Shown one piece after another: positions 35,637 to 44,593 of a stretch of 64,000 bases of DNA. The notes below the pieces were generated by a model that was given only the letters and a program-made list of their open reading frames with translations, had not been told where the DNA came from and did no database searches. Each line of letters starts with the position of its first letter. Positions within the stretch are counted from its first letter, which is position 1. The DNA lies in NCBI RefSeq assembly GCF_000497575.1, contig NZ_APJI01000008.1:1-64000 (forward strand), written 5' to 3'. The position numbers were made by a program, and so were the translations under genes. This DNA is from Afipia sp. OHSU_II-C1 (GTDB lineage: Bacteria; Pseudomonadota; Alphaproteobacteria; Rhizobiales; Xanthobacteraceae).

Positions 35637-37631
35637 TTAGCGGAGGAGCTGAAGAACGCTCTGCTGCGACTGGTTGGCCAGCGACAGGGCGGACACAGCG
35701 ATCGACTGACGGGTCGACAGCGCCTGGCTGTTCGCCGCTTCCTCGTTGGTGTCAGCCAGCGTCAGGTTCGACGAACCGGTCTGCAGCACGTTGATCAGGC
35801 TCTTCGAGAAGTCCTGACGGATCTGCACGATCGAGAGGTTCGAACCCAGGGCCGAAGCCTGGCCGCGCAGCGTGCTGGAGGCATCGTTCAGCGACGCGAG
35901 GACCTTGTTGGTCGCAGCATTGTCGATGAAGTCGGTGCCAGCCGTCAGGCTGCCGAGACCCAGACCAGCCGGGTTGAAGTTCACGCCGGTGATGTTGAGC
36001 GTGGACTTGCCGGTTTCGTTGAACACCAGCTTGAGCTGGTCGCCGTTCAGCAGGTTCACACCGTTGAACGAAGCGTCCTGAGCCGTCGTGCGGATCTGGT
36101 CGATGACGTTGTTGTACTGCGTCACGAGGTTCGCGCGGGTGGTCTGAGCGACAGCGTCAACAACCGGAGCGCCACCCACTGCACCAACGAACGCCTTGCC
36201 AGCGCCAGTCGCCGTACCGGTGATCGCACCGATCGTGGACGAAGCGTAGTCGTTCGAGGTGGTGATGGTGATCTTGCCATCGGTGCTGATCGACGCCTGG
36301 AGGTTGTTCGGCGCAAGAGCGGCGTTCAACTGGTTCAGGGTCTTCACAGTGCCGCCGGTGCCGTCACCGAAGGTGATGGTCGTGGCAGCGCCACCGCCGG
36401 TGGAGGCGATGTTCAGCGTCAGGCCGCCGAGCGCAGAGGTGCCCGGAACCGCAGCCGCACCGGCGGTGCCGGTGGCCGAGGTCACGCCGGTCGAGCCGGA
36501 TGCCGAACCAGCCGAGGTCACCGCGGAGGTCACGACGTTGGAGGTTGTGCCGGTCGAGCTCGAAGTGAAGGTCAGCGCACCGCCGACAACCGAAGCAACC
36601 GCGCCGGTGATCTGGCTGTTGATGACAGCAGCAACATCCGTAGCGCTCAGGGCATTGGCGTTCACCGTGGCCGAGGAGTGAGCGGTGTTGTAGGTCGAGA
36701 TTGCCGCAGCGCTCAGGGTCACAGTCTGGGCAGCGCCGCCGTCAACCGCAACAGTGAAGGTCTGCGAAGCAGCCGGAACAGCGGCAACAGCAGCGGTACC
36801 CGTGCTGCTGGTGTTGGCGAGGCCAGTGGCGCCGCCGTTAGCCGTGCTGGTGTAGCCGGAGATCGTGACCTGCGAGCTTGCGCCCGTCGTGCCCGAAGCG
36901 ATCGAGAGCTGACCGCCGGCAACGGTGACTGTGGTGCCACCGGTCTGGGCGTTGATCAGGTCAGCGACGTCCTGCGCGGTCAGCGCGGAAGCCGTACCGG
37001 AGAGTGTGCCGCCGCCGCCGGTGTAGGCAGTGACTGCAGCCGCGTCGATCGTGACGTTGGTCGAGGTACCGTCAACGTTCAGCGTGAAGCCGACCGAGCC
37101 GGAAGAGACGTCGAGCGCCGAGAAGCCCGAACCGGTGAAGGTCGTCGCAGCGGTTGCCGCCGAACCAGCCGAGCCGGTGCCCGAGACGTCGATGGTCGAG
37201 AACGCACCGGCGGTCAGAACGCCAGCGGTCGCGGCCGTACCAGCCGTCGAGGTACCACGCAGATCGTCAGCGGTCGCGCCGGCAATCGCGGTCGTGGTGA
37301 CCGCCGACTTGCTGGAATAACCGACAGTGGTCTGCAGAGCCTGGTTGGCGATCGACTTCGCGGTATCGACCAGCTTCTGCAGCGAGGTGATACCGGTGTT
37401 GGCAGCCTGCAGAACCTGCACGCCGTTGCCGATGCCATCGAGGAGGTTGTTGATGTCGCTGGCGCGCGAATCGAGGCCGGCGGCAGTGAAGAAGTTGGTC
37501 GGATTGTCGAGAGCTGTGTTGACCTTCTTGCCGGTGGCAAGGCGGGTCTGGGTGGTCGAGAGCAGATCAGCGGTCGACTGGAGCGACAGCAGGTTCTGGC
37601 GAACCGATGCCGAGAGAACGATAGCAGACAT
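35637..37631 (-). CDS. fliC: flagellin 2 with enlarged repeat-bearing central region
   Basis: The 664-aa product is closely similar to flagellin 1 at both ends (MSAIVLSASVRQNLLSLQST start) and shares the three internal repeats (near 180-262, 290-375, 402-472). They contain FTLNVDGTSTNVTIDAAAV, FTVAVDGGAAQTVTLSAAA and LNIASTGGGAATTITFGDG. The middle is Ala/Thr/Ser/Gly-rich, as expected of a surface-exposed D2/D3 region. The ATG at 37631 is chosen by alignment to flagellin 1; a longer frame adds nine residues. Tandem arrangement suggests gene duplication. Confidence 0.95.
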   Translation of the reverse strand: MSAIVLSASVRQNLLSLQSTADLLSTTQTRLATGKKVNTALDNPTNFFTAAGLDSRASDINNLLDGIGNGVQVLQAANTGITSLQKLVDTAKSIANQALQTTVGYSSKSAVTTTAIAGATADDLRGTSTAGTAATAGVLTAGAFSTIDVSGTGSAGSAATAATTFTGSGFSALDVSSGSVGFTLNVDGTSTNVTIDAAAVTAYTGGGGTLSGTASALTAQDVADLINAQTGGTTVTVAGGQLSIASGTTGASSQVTISGYTSTANGGATGLANTSSTGTAAVAAVPAASQTFTVAVDGGAAQTVTLSAAAISTYNTAHSSATVNANALSATDVAAVINSQITGAVASVVGGALTFTSSSTGTTSNVVTSAVTSAGSASGSTGVTSATGTAGAAAVPGTSALGGLTLNIASTGGGAATTITFGDGTGGTVKTLNQLNAALAPNNLQASISTDGKITITTSNDYASSTIGAITGTATGAGKAFVGAVGGAPVVDAVAQTTRANLVTQYNNVIDQIRTTAQDASFNGVNLLNGDQLKLVFNETGKSTLNITGVNFNPAGLGLGSLTAGTDFIDNAATNKVLASLNDASSTLRGQASALGSNLSIVQIRQDFSKSLINVLQTGSSNLTLADTNEEAANSQALSTRQSIAVSALSLANQSQQSVLQLLR

Positions 37632-37939
37632 GTGAGGTACCTTTCTGGTGTGACTCAAAACGCAACGTGTACGAGCGTGCCGCCGATAGCTTCGATCAGC
37701 GAGCCGTCCGACATTGGGGCCAACAATCTAAAAAGGTATGAACCGGGCCCGTCGAAGTGTTCCGATCAAGGACCTGGACGCGCAGCGCAAAAAGCCGCGA
37801 TTTCGCTGATCCCACAAGGGCATCTCGCAATATCGGGCTTCCGCGAGTCGCGCCGGCGTTTACCTCGCGTTAACCATAAAGCGAAAGGATCGCGCCATCC
37901 GCCGGATCAATTTGGAACCGGCCCGCACGGAGAACCGCC
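37632..37939. other. divergent regulatory region, flagellin 2 / flbT copy 2
   Basis: This 308-bp gap contains the flagellin 2 leader and, nearer the second flbT, a near-consensus CtrA box. I found no GG-N10-GC element for flagellin 2. No gene is seen. Confidence 0.55.
37861..37876 (+). promoter_or_regulatory. near-consensus CtrA box before second flbT
   Basis: TTTA-CCTCGCG-TTAAC has one mismatch to TTAA-N7-TTAAC and lies 64 bp upstream of the second flbT start, with flagellin 2 divergent on the other side. Confidence 0.4.
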
Positions 37940-38368
37940 ATGGCTTTGAAGGTCGAACTGAAGCCGCACGAAAAGATCATCGTCGGCTCGTGCGTCATCA
38001 CAAATACTGATCAGCGCGCGAAGTTCCTGATCGAAGGAGAAAGGCTGCCAGTCTTGCGAGAGAAAGATATCCTGACACCGGATAGCGCCGACACGCCGGC
38101 GAAGCTGATCTATCTGGCGGTCCAGCTCATGTATATCTCGCACGATCCGCAGGAACACCATGCGGTGTATTTCGATGTGATGCGCGACTTCCTCAGCGTT
38201 GCGCCGAGCGCGAGCGGCATGATCGACGAGATCAATAACCACATCTTAAGCGGCGACTACTATAGAGCGTTGAAGGAATCGAAGAAACTGATCGCTTACG
38301 AAAAGCAGCTTCTCGACAGCGCCAAAGACGGACAGGCGCGTGAAGCCAGCCTCAGCAGCGCCGCCTGA
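37940..38368 (+). CDS. flbT: FlbT paralog (copy 2)
   Basis: The 142-aa product is a clear FlbT: MALKVELKPHEKIIVGSCVI, LPVLREKDILTPDSADTPAK, and the helical ILSGDYYRALKESKKLIAYE. It is longer than copy 1 by a C-terminal Ala/Ser tail and differs throughout, so the duplication is not recent. It is alone on the plus strand, divergent from flagellin 2, and followed by its own terminator. It may regulate one flagellin specifically, an inference from location. Confidence 0.92.
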   Translation: MALKVELKPHEKIIVGSCVITNTDQRAKFLIEGERLPVLREKDILTPDSADTPAKLIYLAVQLMYISHDPQEHHAVYFDVMRDFLSVAPSASGMIDEINNHILSGDYYRALKESKKLIAYEKQLLDSAKDGQAREASLSSAA

Positions 38369-38391
38369 CACCACACGCAGACCGATTGAGC

Positions 38392-38418
38392 AAAAGGCCT
38401 CCAGAAGGAGGCCTTTTT
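38392..38418. terminator. bidirectional terminator, flbT2 and flgEKL operon
   Basis: AAAAGGCCTCC (38392-38402) pairs with GGAGGCCTTTT (38407-38417), loop AGAA, with T runs on both strands. It can end flbT copy 2 (plus) and flgL (minus, ending at 38459). Confidence 0.92.
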
Positions 38419-38458
38419 CATGTCCGGCAACCGTTGCGGGGCGTGGCGGCCTGATGGC

Positions 38459-39967
38459 CTAGAGAAACTTCACCAGGCTCATCTGATAGAGCGAGGCGGT
38501 CGTCTGGTACGACGCCTGCAACGCGGTCTGCAACGCAAGGATCTTGGTTGCGACCTCGTTGTCATTGATGCCCTGGATCGAATCCAGCATCGACTGGGCG
38601 ACCGACCCCGTCTGCGTCTGCCGATCCTTCGCCTTGTCGATGGCGCCTTGCGCCCCGGCAAAATCGGCCTGGATATCCTGAATCGATTGCGTGCCCGGAT
38701 GCACGGCGAGATTGTCGACAACCCGCGAATTCAGCGCGGTGAGCTGTCCGTTCGCGTTCGGATTGCTCGCGTTGGTCGTCACCGCGGCATAGACCGCGAT
38801 GCTCTTCAGCGCTGCGACGAAAGCATCCTCGTTTGCGCGTGCGCCGTACTGCACGGTAATCGCCTGATCGATACCGACGATAGCCGTTCCGCGCGCGGGA
38901 TCGGTGCCGCTTTCGCCGGTGTACCAGGAAACCGTGTCGGTCGGAGTGCCGTTGCGCAGCGCGACCGGCGGATTGGACGAGGTATCGACCCGAAGCGGCG
39001 GCGATGAACTGAAGAAATTGTCGGATGCTGCCACCGCTGACGCCGCCACCAGCGCTGTATTCGCCAGTGTCCCGACAGCCGTGTTGAGCGCCGAATTGAG
39101 ATTGGCGGCTGTCGCCGCCGAATCGGCGCCGATGGCAAAGCTGCCGACCGGCGTTGGCGTCGCCGACGACGCCGTCAGTTCGATGGTCTCGGACGTGCCG
39201 TCCGGCAGGTTGAACTTGAAACGGAATTTGTCGCCATCGGCCGGATTGGTTGCACCCAGATCGACCGACATTTCAGACGGCGCGCCGGGCGGCGCTGCCG
39301 GAGGTGCCGGACCGGTGACAGTCGCACTCGCAGACGTCGTTGTAATCGCGCTCAGCTTGAGGCCGAACGGTGATCCGGCAACGTCTTCGCCGATTGTCAC
39401 CGACGTCGGCGTCGCCGATGTAATGACCGTCCGGCCGAGGCCCGAAGTGCCGTCGGCCACGCCGCGCTCGTCGATGATCTGCTTCAGCCCGATGCGGGTG
39501 CCGCTGCCGTTGAGAATTACGTCCGCGGATTCGGTCGCTGGCGTGTCGGTCGCGCGACCCGAGAACATGTAGCGTCCGCCGACCTCGGTGTTGAGGAGCG
39601 CAATGAACTGCGTGAAGGACGCCATCGCCGTTTTCTGCCCGGCGGTCTTGCCGTTGCTGTCGATGTTTAGCGTTGCGCCGGCGGCCGCTGCCTTCACCTG
39701 GCTGGCGGAGTCACTCATGCCCTGCAGGGACAGGTTCGCGACATTGATGCGCGTGTTCAGCACCGTGCCGGTATTGGCATAACCGGCAATCGATGAAATC
39801 TGCGCGCGCAGACCCGTTGCGGTGCCCGAGTCGATGCCGAGACCAGCATAGGTCGACGACTTCCTTCCGGAAGCGAGCTGCTGCGTCAGCGTATCGAGCT
39901 GACTCTTGAGGTTGAGAATCGACGAGCCGAGATACGAAGTCCGGCCGCTAACGCCATCGATTGCCAT
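38459..39967 (-). CDS. flgL: hook-filament junction protein FlgL with large insertion
   Basis: The 502-aa product is a flagellin-like hook-associated protein. The N-terminal LKSQLDTLTQQLASGRKSST and the C-terminal ILALQTALQASYQTTASLYQ form the D0/D1 coiled coil. It is well over the usual 300 or so residues because of a central insertion (about 180-360) rich in Ala, Thr, Ser and Pro. It follows flgK by 7 bp. FlgL with FlgK joins hook and filament. Confidence 0.9.
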   Translation of the reverse strand: MAIDGVSGRTSYLGSSILNLKSQLDTLTQQLASGRKSSTYAGLGIDSGTATGLRAQISSIAGYANTGTVLNTRINVANLSLQGMSDSASQVKAAAAGATLNIDSNGKTAGQKTAMASFTQFIALLNTEVGGRYMFSGRATDTPATESADVILNGSGTRIGLKQIIDERGVADGTSGLGRTVITSATPTSVTIGEDVAGSPFGLKLSAITTTSASATVTGPAPPAAPPGAPSEMSVDLGATNPADGDKFRFKFNLPDGTSETIELTASSATPTPVGSFAIGADSAATAANLNSALNTAVGTLANTALVAASAVAASDNFFSSSPPLRVDTSSNPPVALRNGTPTDTVSWYTGESGTDPARGTAIVGIDQAITVQYGARANEDAFVAALKSIAVYAAVTTNASNPNANGQLTALNSRVVDNLAVHPGTQSIQDIQADFAGAQGAIDKAKDRQTQTGSVAQSMLDSIQGINDNEVATKILALQTALQASYQTTASLYQMSLVKFL

Positions 39968-39974
39968 CAGACCC

Positions 39975-41870
39975 TCACATTACCTGCATCAGTGACTGGA
40001 ACATCGAATTGATCGTGGACATCACGCGAGCATTCGCCGAGTAGGCGTTCTGCAGCGCCAGCAGATTGGCCATCTCGGTATCGATATCCACGCCGGACGT
40101 GTCGTCCATTTTCTTTTGCAGCGTGTTCAGTACAACGTCCTGACCATCCGAAAGCTGCTGCGCCGAACTTGCGGCATTGGCCTGCATGTTCGTGAACTGC
40201 TGCGTAAAGCTCAGCAGCGTCCCTTTGTAAGGCGTGCTGCTTGAACCGATCCCGGTGGTCGCCGAATAGCTGTAGGTGCTCGTTGTCAGCTGCGACAGGA
40301 TGAAATCCGATCGCGTGGTATCACCCGCCGGTGTCGCGGGGCTCGTGCTGTAAACGATCAGGCGCGAGGAGTCGGCCAGCAATCCCGAGTTGACGGTGAT
40401 GCGTCCTGCAAGGCCTGTTTGCTGGGAGCCGGACGCCGTGATCGCTCCCGTGTAGGGTCTGCCGCCGTCGGTGAACAATGCGATCTGCGGACCGCCGCCG
40501 GTCAGCGCTGTCGCTGTCGTGGTCACCGACGCCGCGTTGACGTCGGACAAGCCGGACGCGCCGTCATCGACCACGCGCAGCGTCGAGCCCGACGGATTCG
40601 AGAACTGGATGTTCGCGCTGCCCAGCGCGGCATTGAGCTGCGACACAACCGACGCCATGCCGCCGGAGAAATCGACGCCGATCACCTTGTCGTTCGGATC
40701 GATGGTCGTCGTGTCCTTCAGCGGCAGCGCGCCCGGATCGTCGACGCGGATGATCGAAACACTTTTCTGAACGCCGGTAATGCTGTCGGTGTAGGTCAGA
40801 TGAACGACGTTACCGGCCTGCATGTTCGACAGATCAAGATCGAAACCAGCCGGAGTTCCGGGCGGCGGCGCGGGGGTCGCCGGCGGATATGCTGTACCGT
40901 TTGTCGTCGTATCGGACAACGCGCTCGCCATGGCTGCGGCCAGCTGATCGACCTGATCTTGCGCCTGCACCAGCGTCCTGTCGCGCAGCTCGAGATAGGC
41001 CGCGATCGATCCGGAACGAATCGCGCCGCTTGCGACCAGATCGATGCTTCCTCCGTTCGGATAGGAAATCGAGATCGTACCGAGCGTGCTTTTCGACGGA
41101 TCGGCATTCCACTGCGACTCGGGCGTGACCGTGCCGTACGTGTTGAACGACAGCTGCGCGGCATCGGAACCGCCGACAAGTTGCGTGCCCGAGGTCGTGT
41201 AAACCGATACCTGGTTGCCGTCGCCCTTGACGACGCGCACGTCCATCAATCCCGACAGCTGGGTAATGTATTGATCGCGCTGGTCCAGCAATGCGGCGGT
41301 CGCGGCATCCTGGTTGGTGAAGCCCTGAAGCTGCCGGTTGATCTTGGCGATCTGGGTCAGTGCATTGTTCGCCGTCGTCACCGCATTGCTGATTCCGGTC
41401 TCGGCGCTGTTGCGCAGAGCCTGGATGCCTTGCGAGGTCGAATTCAGCTGCTGGGCCAGGGCCTGCGCGGCGTTGAGCACACCGGTACGCGCCGATTGCG
41501 AGTCCGGGCTTGTCGAGAGTGACTGAAGCGCGGTCGTGAGCGAATTGAATGCCGCCTCAATAGTGGCGGAAGAATCCGGATCACCGTAGACGCTCTGGAG
41601 GTTGTTCAGGAAATTCGCACGCGTGCGGGTGTAGGCCGTGCCCGAGGTTTCCGTCCGCAACTGGCTCTGGATGTAATCGTCGAGGACGCGATTGACGCCG
41701 ATGGTTTCGACGCCGGCGCCGTTGCCGACCGCGGTCTGGATCTGGTTGGTCGTCTTACGGACGTAACCCGGCGTTTCCGCGTTCGCTACGTTGGACGAAA
41801 CCAGCGCGAGCGACGCCTGGTTTGCCCGCAAGCCGGCCATCGCGGTTGAAAGAGCTTGGCTCAGACCCAT
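39975..41870 (-). CDS. flgK: hook-associated protein FlgK
   Basis: The 631-aa product starts MGLSQALSTAMAGLRANQAS followed by LVSSNVANAETPGYVRKTTN. It ends with a helical segment containing MANLLALQNAYSANARVMST. Both ends are characteristic of FlgK. It caps the hook as the first junction zone. It is between flgE (48 bp upstream) and flgL. A Thr/Gly-rich centre is normal for surface-exposed domains. Confidence 0.95.
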   Translation of the reverse strand: MGLSQALSTAMAGLRANQASLALVSSNVANAETPGYVRKTTNQIQTAVGNGAGVETIGVNRVLDDYIQSQLRTETSGTAYTRTRANFLNNLQSVYGDPDSSATIEAAFNSLTTALQSLSTSPDSQSARTGVLNAAQALAQQLNSTSQGIQALRNSAETGISNAVTTANNALTQIAKINRQLQGFTNQDAATAALLDQRDQYITQLSGLMDVRVVKGDGNQVSVYTTSGTQLVGGSDAAQLSFNTYGTVTPESQWNADPSKSTLGTISISYPNGGSIDLVASGAIRSGSIAAYLELRDRTLVQAQDQVDQLAAAMASALSDTTTNGTAYPPATPAPPPGTPAGFDLDLSNMQAGNVVHLTYTDSITGVQKSVSIIRVDDPGALPLKDTTTIDPNDKVIGVDFSGGMASVVSQLNAALGSANIQFSNPSGSTLRVVDDGASGLSDVNAASVTTTATALTGGGPQIALFTDGGRPYTGAITASGSQQTGLAGRITVNSGLLADSSRLIVYSTSPATPAGDTTRSDFILSQLTTSTYSYSATTGIGSSSTPYKGTLLSFTQQFTNMQANAASSAQQLSDGQDVVLNTLQKKMDDTSGVDIDTEMANLLALQNAYSANARVMSTINSMFQSLMQVM

Positions 41871-41918
41871 AACATACTGCCCATCTCAGGTCGGATCACG
41901 CGACGATGTGTTCAGCGA

Positions 41919-43739
41919 TTATCGCAGCACGTTCAGCAGATCCTGCGCCATCTGGTTCGCAGTGGTGATGACCTTGGTGTTCGCCGAATAGGCCTGCTGC
42001 GTGACGATCAGCTTGGTGAATTCGTCCGCGATATCGCTGTTGGATCCTTCGAGCGCCGAACCCGTGATGGTGCCGGCCTTTCCGAAAACCGCGTTACCGG
42101 ACTGATCGGTCTCCTCGAACGCGCCGCCATCGAGGCGCTTCAGGAAGTTCGCGCCATTGAAGGTCGCCAGCGTAATCTGCGCCAGATCGATGTTGCGGCC
42201 GTTGGAATAGTTGCCGACCACGCGGCCGTTGTCGCCGATCGAAACCGTCTGCAGCGAACCCGCCGGGAAGCCGTCCTGGTGAATGTCGTTGACCTGCGCG
42301 TTGCCGTTGGCATCGGCGAACGAGGTCAGGCCGCTGACGCCGAAGTTCACGGTGACATTGCCCAGCGTGATGCCGCTGATCGTCGGAGTGGTGAGCGTCA
42401 CCGATGCCACCGCCGGAGTGAGCTGGCCGTTTGCACTGAACGTGAAATCGGTGCCGATGTTCTGCCAGGCCGTCGCGCCACCGGTCGCGTTCGGATCGAC
42501 CTGATAGAACATGTTCCACTTGTCGGTATGGCCTGGGCCAAGCGTCGATGAGTCCATCTTCGCCCAGCGGAACTGAATGCTGACAGGCGAGCCGGAGATG
42601 TCGTAGCCGGTGGTGGCGCCGCCCGCGATCGATTGCGAAATGAATGTCGCGGCGTCGGAGCCGATGACGTGACCGGCGCCCGCCGAACCGCCACCCAGGC
42701 GATTCACGGTGACGGTGCCGGAGAAGCCGAGCGCGGCAAAAGCCGTTGCATTGCTTGAGGTGATAACCAGGTTATTCGCCAGACCCGTATGCAACTGCAC
42801 GGAGCCATTGTTGACGGTCGAGGACAGCGCGGAGTTGCCGCTCAGCCCGTCGATCTTGTCGAGGAGCTGATCGATGGTGCTGCCGATCGGGATATGGGTC
42901 GCGTCATCCTGGTTCGGCGGAACGCTGGATGCGTCGGTGAAAGTAATCGGCGTTCCGTTCACCGTGATCGTGTCGCCAGCCGCAAAGCTCGCCGACAGTG
43001 AGTTGGTGTTCGCCGCGCCCGACAGCGCGGTTGTACCGTTGATCTTGGTCGCGGTGGTCAGCGCGCTGTTCATCGACGCGCCGCTTCCGACGTTGTCGAG
43101 ATAAGGCAGCGGCGGCGTGCCGACCGTGCTCGGGTTGACGGTGAAGTCGCCGACGTTGAGCAGTTCCGAACCCGGAACGGATTTGTCGCTCTTCGTGGTG
43201 ATCGGATACGAGGCCAGGTTGGCGCGATAGGTCACGGTCGAGGTGGGCTGGGCGGGCAGGAAGTCGCCGCCGAATTTCAGAACCTGCGGGTTGCTGCCGG
43301 TGACGTTGCCCGTGGTCGGGTCGATCGGAATGCCTTCGAGATAGTAACCGGCGCCGTTCACGAGATAGCCGTTCTTGTCGAGCGTGAAGTCGCCGCGGCG
43401 GGTGTAGTTGTTCACGCCGTTGAAGACCGGGTTGCTATCGGTGAAGCTGCCGGGCTTCTGCACCACGAAGAAGCCGTCGCCGCTGATCGCCATGTAGGTC
43501 GAAACGGCGGCCTTCTGGACGTCGCCCTGCACCGTGTTGGTTTCACGCGAGTTGGTCGCGACGCTGCCGGCGAGCTGGTTGTTGGTGCCGGTATCGGGAA
43601 TGAGGTCGAGGAAACTCGTATCGATGCGCTTGAACGCCGTCGTCTGCGAGTTCGCGATGTTTCCGGAGATGTTTTCGAGCGCATAGGACTGAGCACGAAG
43701 ACCTGCGACGGACGTGGTGAGTGCGCCAAAGAGACCCAT
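41919..43739 (-). CDS. flgE: flagellar hook protein FlgE
   Basis: The 606-aa product starts MGLFGALTTSVAGLRAQSYA with ENISGNIANSQTTAFKRIDT, and ends with EFTKLIVTQQAYSANTKVIT. Those are the axial D0 helices of hook subunits. Its length exceeds enteric FlgE (about 400 aa) because of enlarged outer domains, common in this group. The ATG at 43739 has a TTGGAGAA ribosome site. It is first gene of the flgE-flgK-flgL run with a sigma-54 promoter upstream. Confidence 0.95.
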   Translation of the reverse strand: MGLFGALTTSVAGLRAQSYALENISGNIANSQTTAFKRIDTSFLDLIPDTGTNNQLAGSVATNSRETNTVQGDVQKAAVSTYMAISGDGFFVVQKPGSFTDSNPVFNGVNNYTRRGDFTLDKNGYLVNGAGYYLEGIPIDPTTGNVTGSNPQVLKFGGDFLPAQPTSTVTYRANLASYPITTKSDKSVPGSELLNVGDFTVNPSTVGTPPLPYLDNVGSGASMNSALTTATKINGTTALSGAANTNSLSASFAAGDTITVNGTPITFTDASSVPPNQDDATHIPIGSTIDQLLDKIDGLSGNSALSSTVNNGSVQLHTGLANNLVITSSNATAFAALGFSGTVTVNRLGGGSAGAGHVIGSDAATFISQSIAGGATTGYDISGSPVSIQFRWAKMDSSTLGPGHTDKWNMFYQVDPNATGGATAWQNIGTDFTFSANGQLTPAVASVTLTTPTISGITLGNVTVNFGVSGLTSFADANGNAQVNDIHQDGFPAGSLQTVSIGDNGRVVGNYSNGRNIDLAQITLATFNGANFLKRLDGGAFEETDQSGNAVFGKAGTITGSALEGSNSDIADEFTKLIVTQQAYSANTKVITTANQMAQDLLNVLR

Positions 43740-43812
43740 TACATTTTCTCCAACTTCGATCCGGGCGGCCCGCCGGTGTGTCCATAGCCATGGCCGTATT
43801 CGAAGAAGAGGT

Positions 43813-43828
43813 CGCAAGCGCCGTGCCA
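43813..43828 (-). promoter_or_regulatory. sigma-54 promoter of flgE-flgK-flgL
   Basis: On the minus strand TGGCACGGCGCTTGCG matches TGGCACG-N4-TTGC exactly, with GG-N10-GC spacing. Predicted start of transcription is about 60 nt before the flgE ATG. This is the best consensus match of the three flagellar sigma-54 sites. Confidence 0.85.
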
Positions 43829-43866
43829 ACAGTATTTATGCCGCAATATCAATGCACTAAAAGAAA

Positions 43867-43890
43867 TGCCCCGGCCAAAAGACCGGGGCA
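43867..43890 (-). terminator. terminator of msrB
   Basis: TGCCCCGG/CCGGGGCA form an 8-bp stem with an 8-nt loop. On the minus strand it is followed by TTTCTTTTA, fitting termination of msrB, which ends at 43925. Confidence 0.8.
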
Positions 43891-43924
43891 CAATTGCCTA
43901 GCGGGCAAGAATTGCCGCGCGAAA

Positions 43925-44437
<513 letters not shown>

Positions 44438-44593
44438 CGTCAAAGCTCCGTGCAAGTCGGGAAACAGGCTGTCCATCACGATCTACGGTCCATTTCGCGA
44501 AAAGTTACAGCAACGCTCCAGCCGCAGGCTCACTTTCCCGCGAGGCCGGAACAGCCTCAGCCCTCATGTTCCAATAACCCCGCCGGCAGAGTG

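Noticed and set aside
35625-37949. 774-codon plus-strand open frame across flagellin 2
   Set aside because: It is antisense to a clear flagellin, is a by-product of GC-rich third positions and repetitive sequence, and has Arg/Gly/Val-rich composition with no family features.
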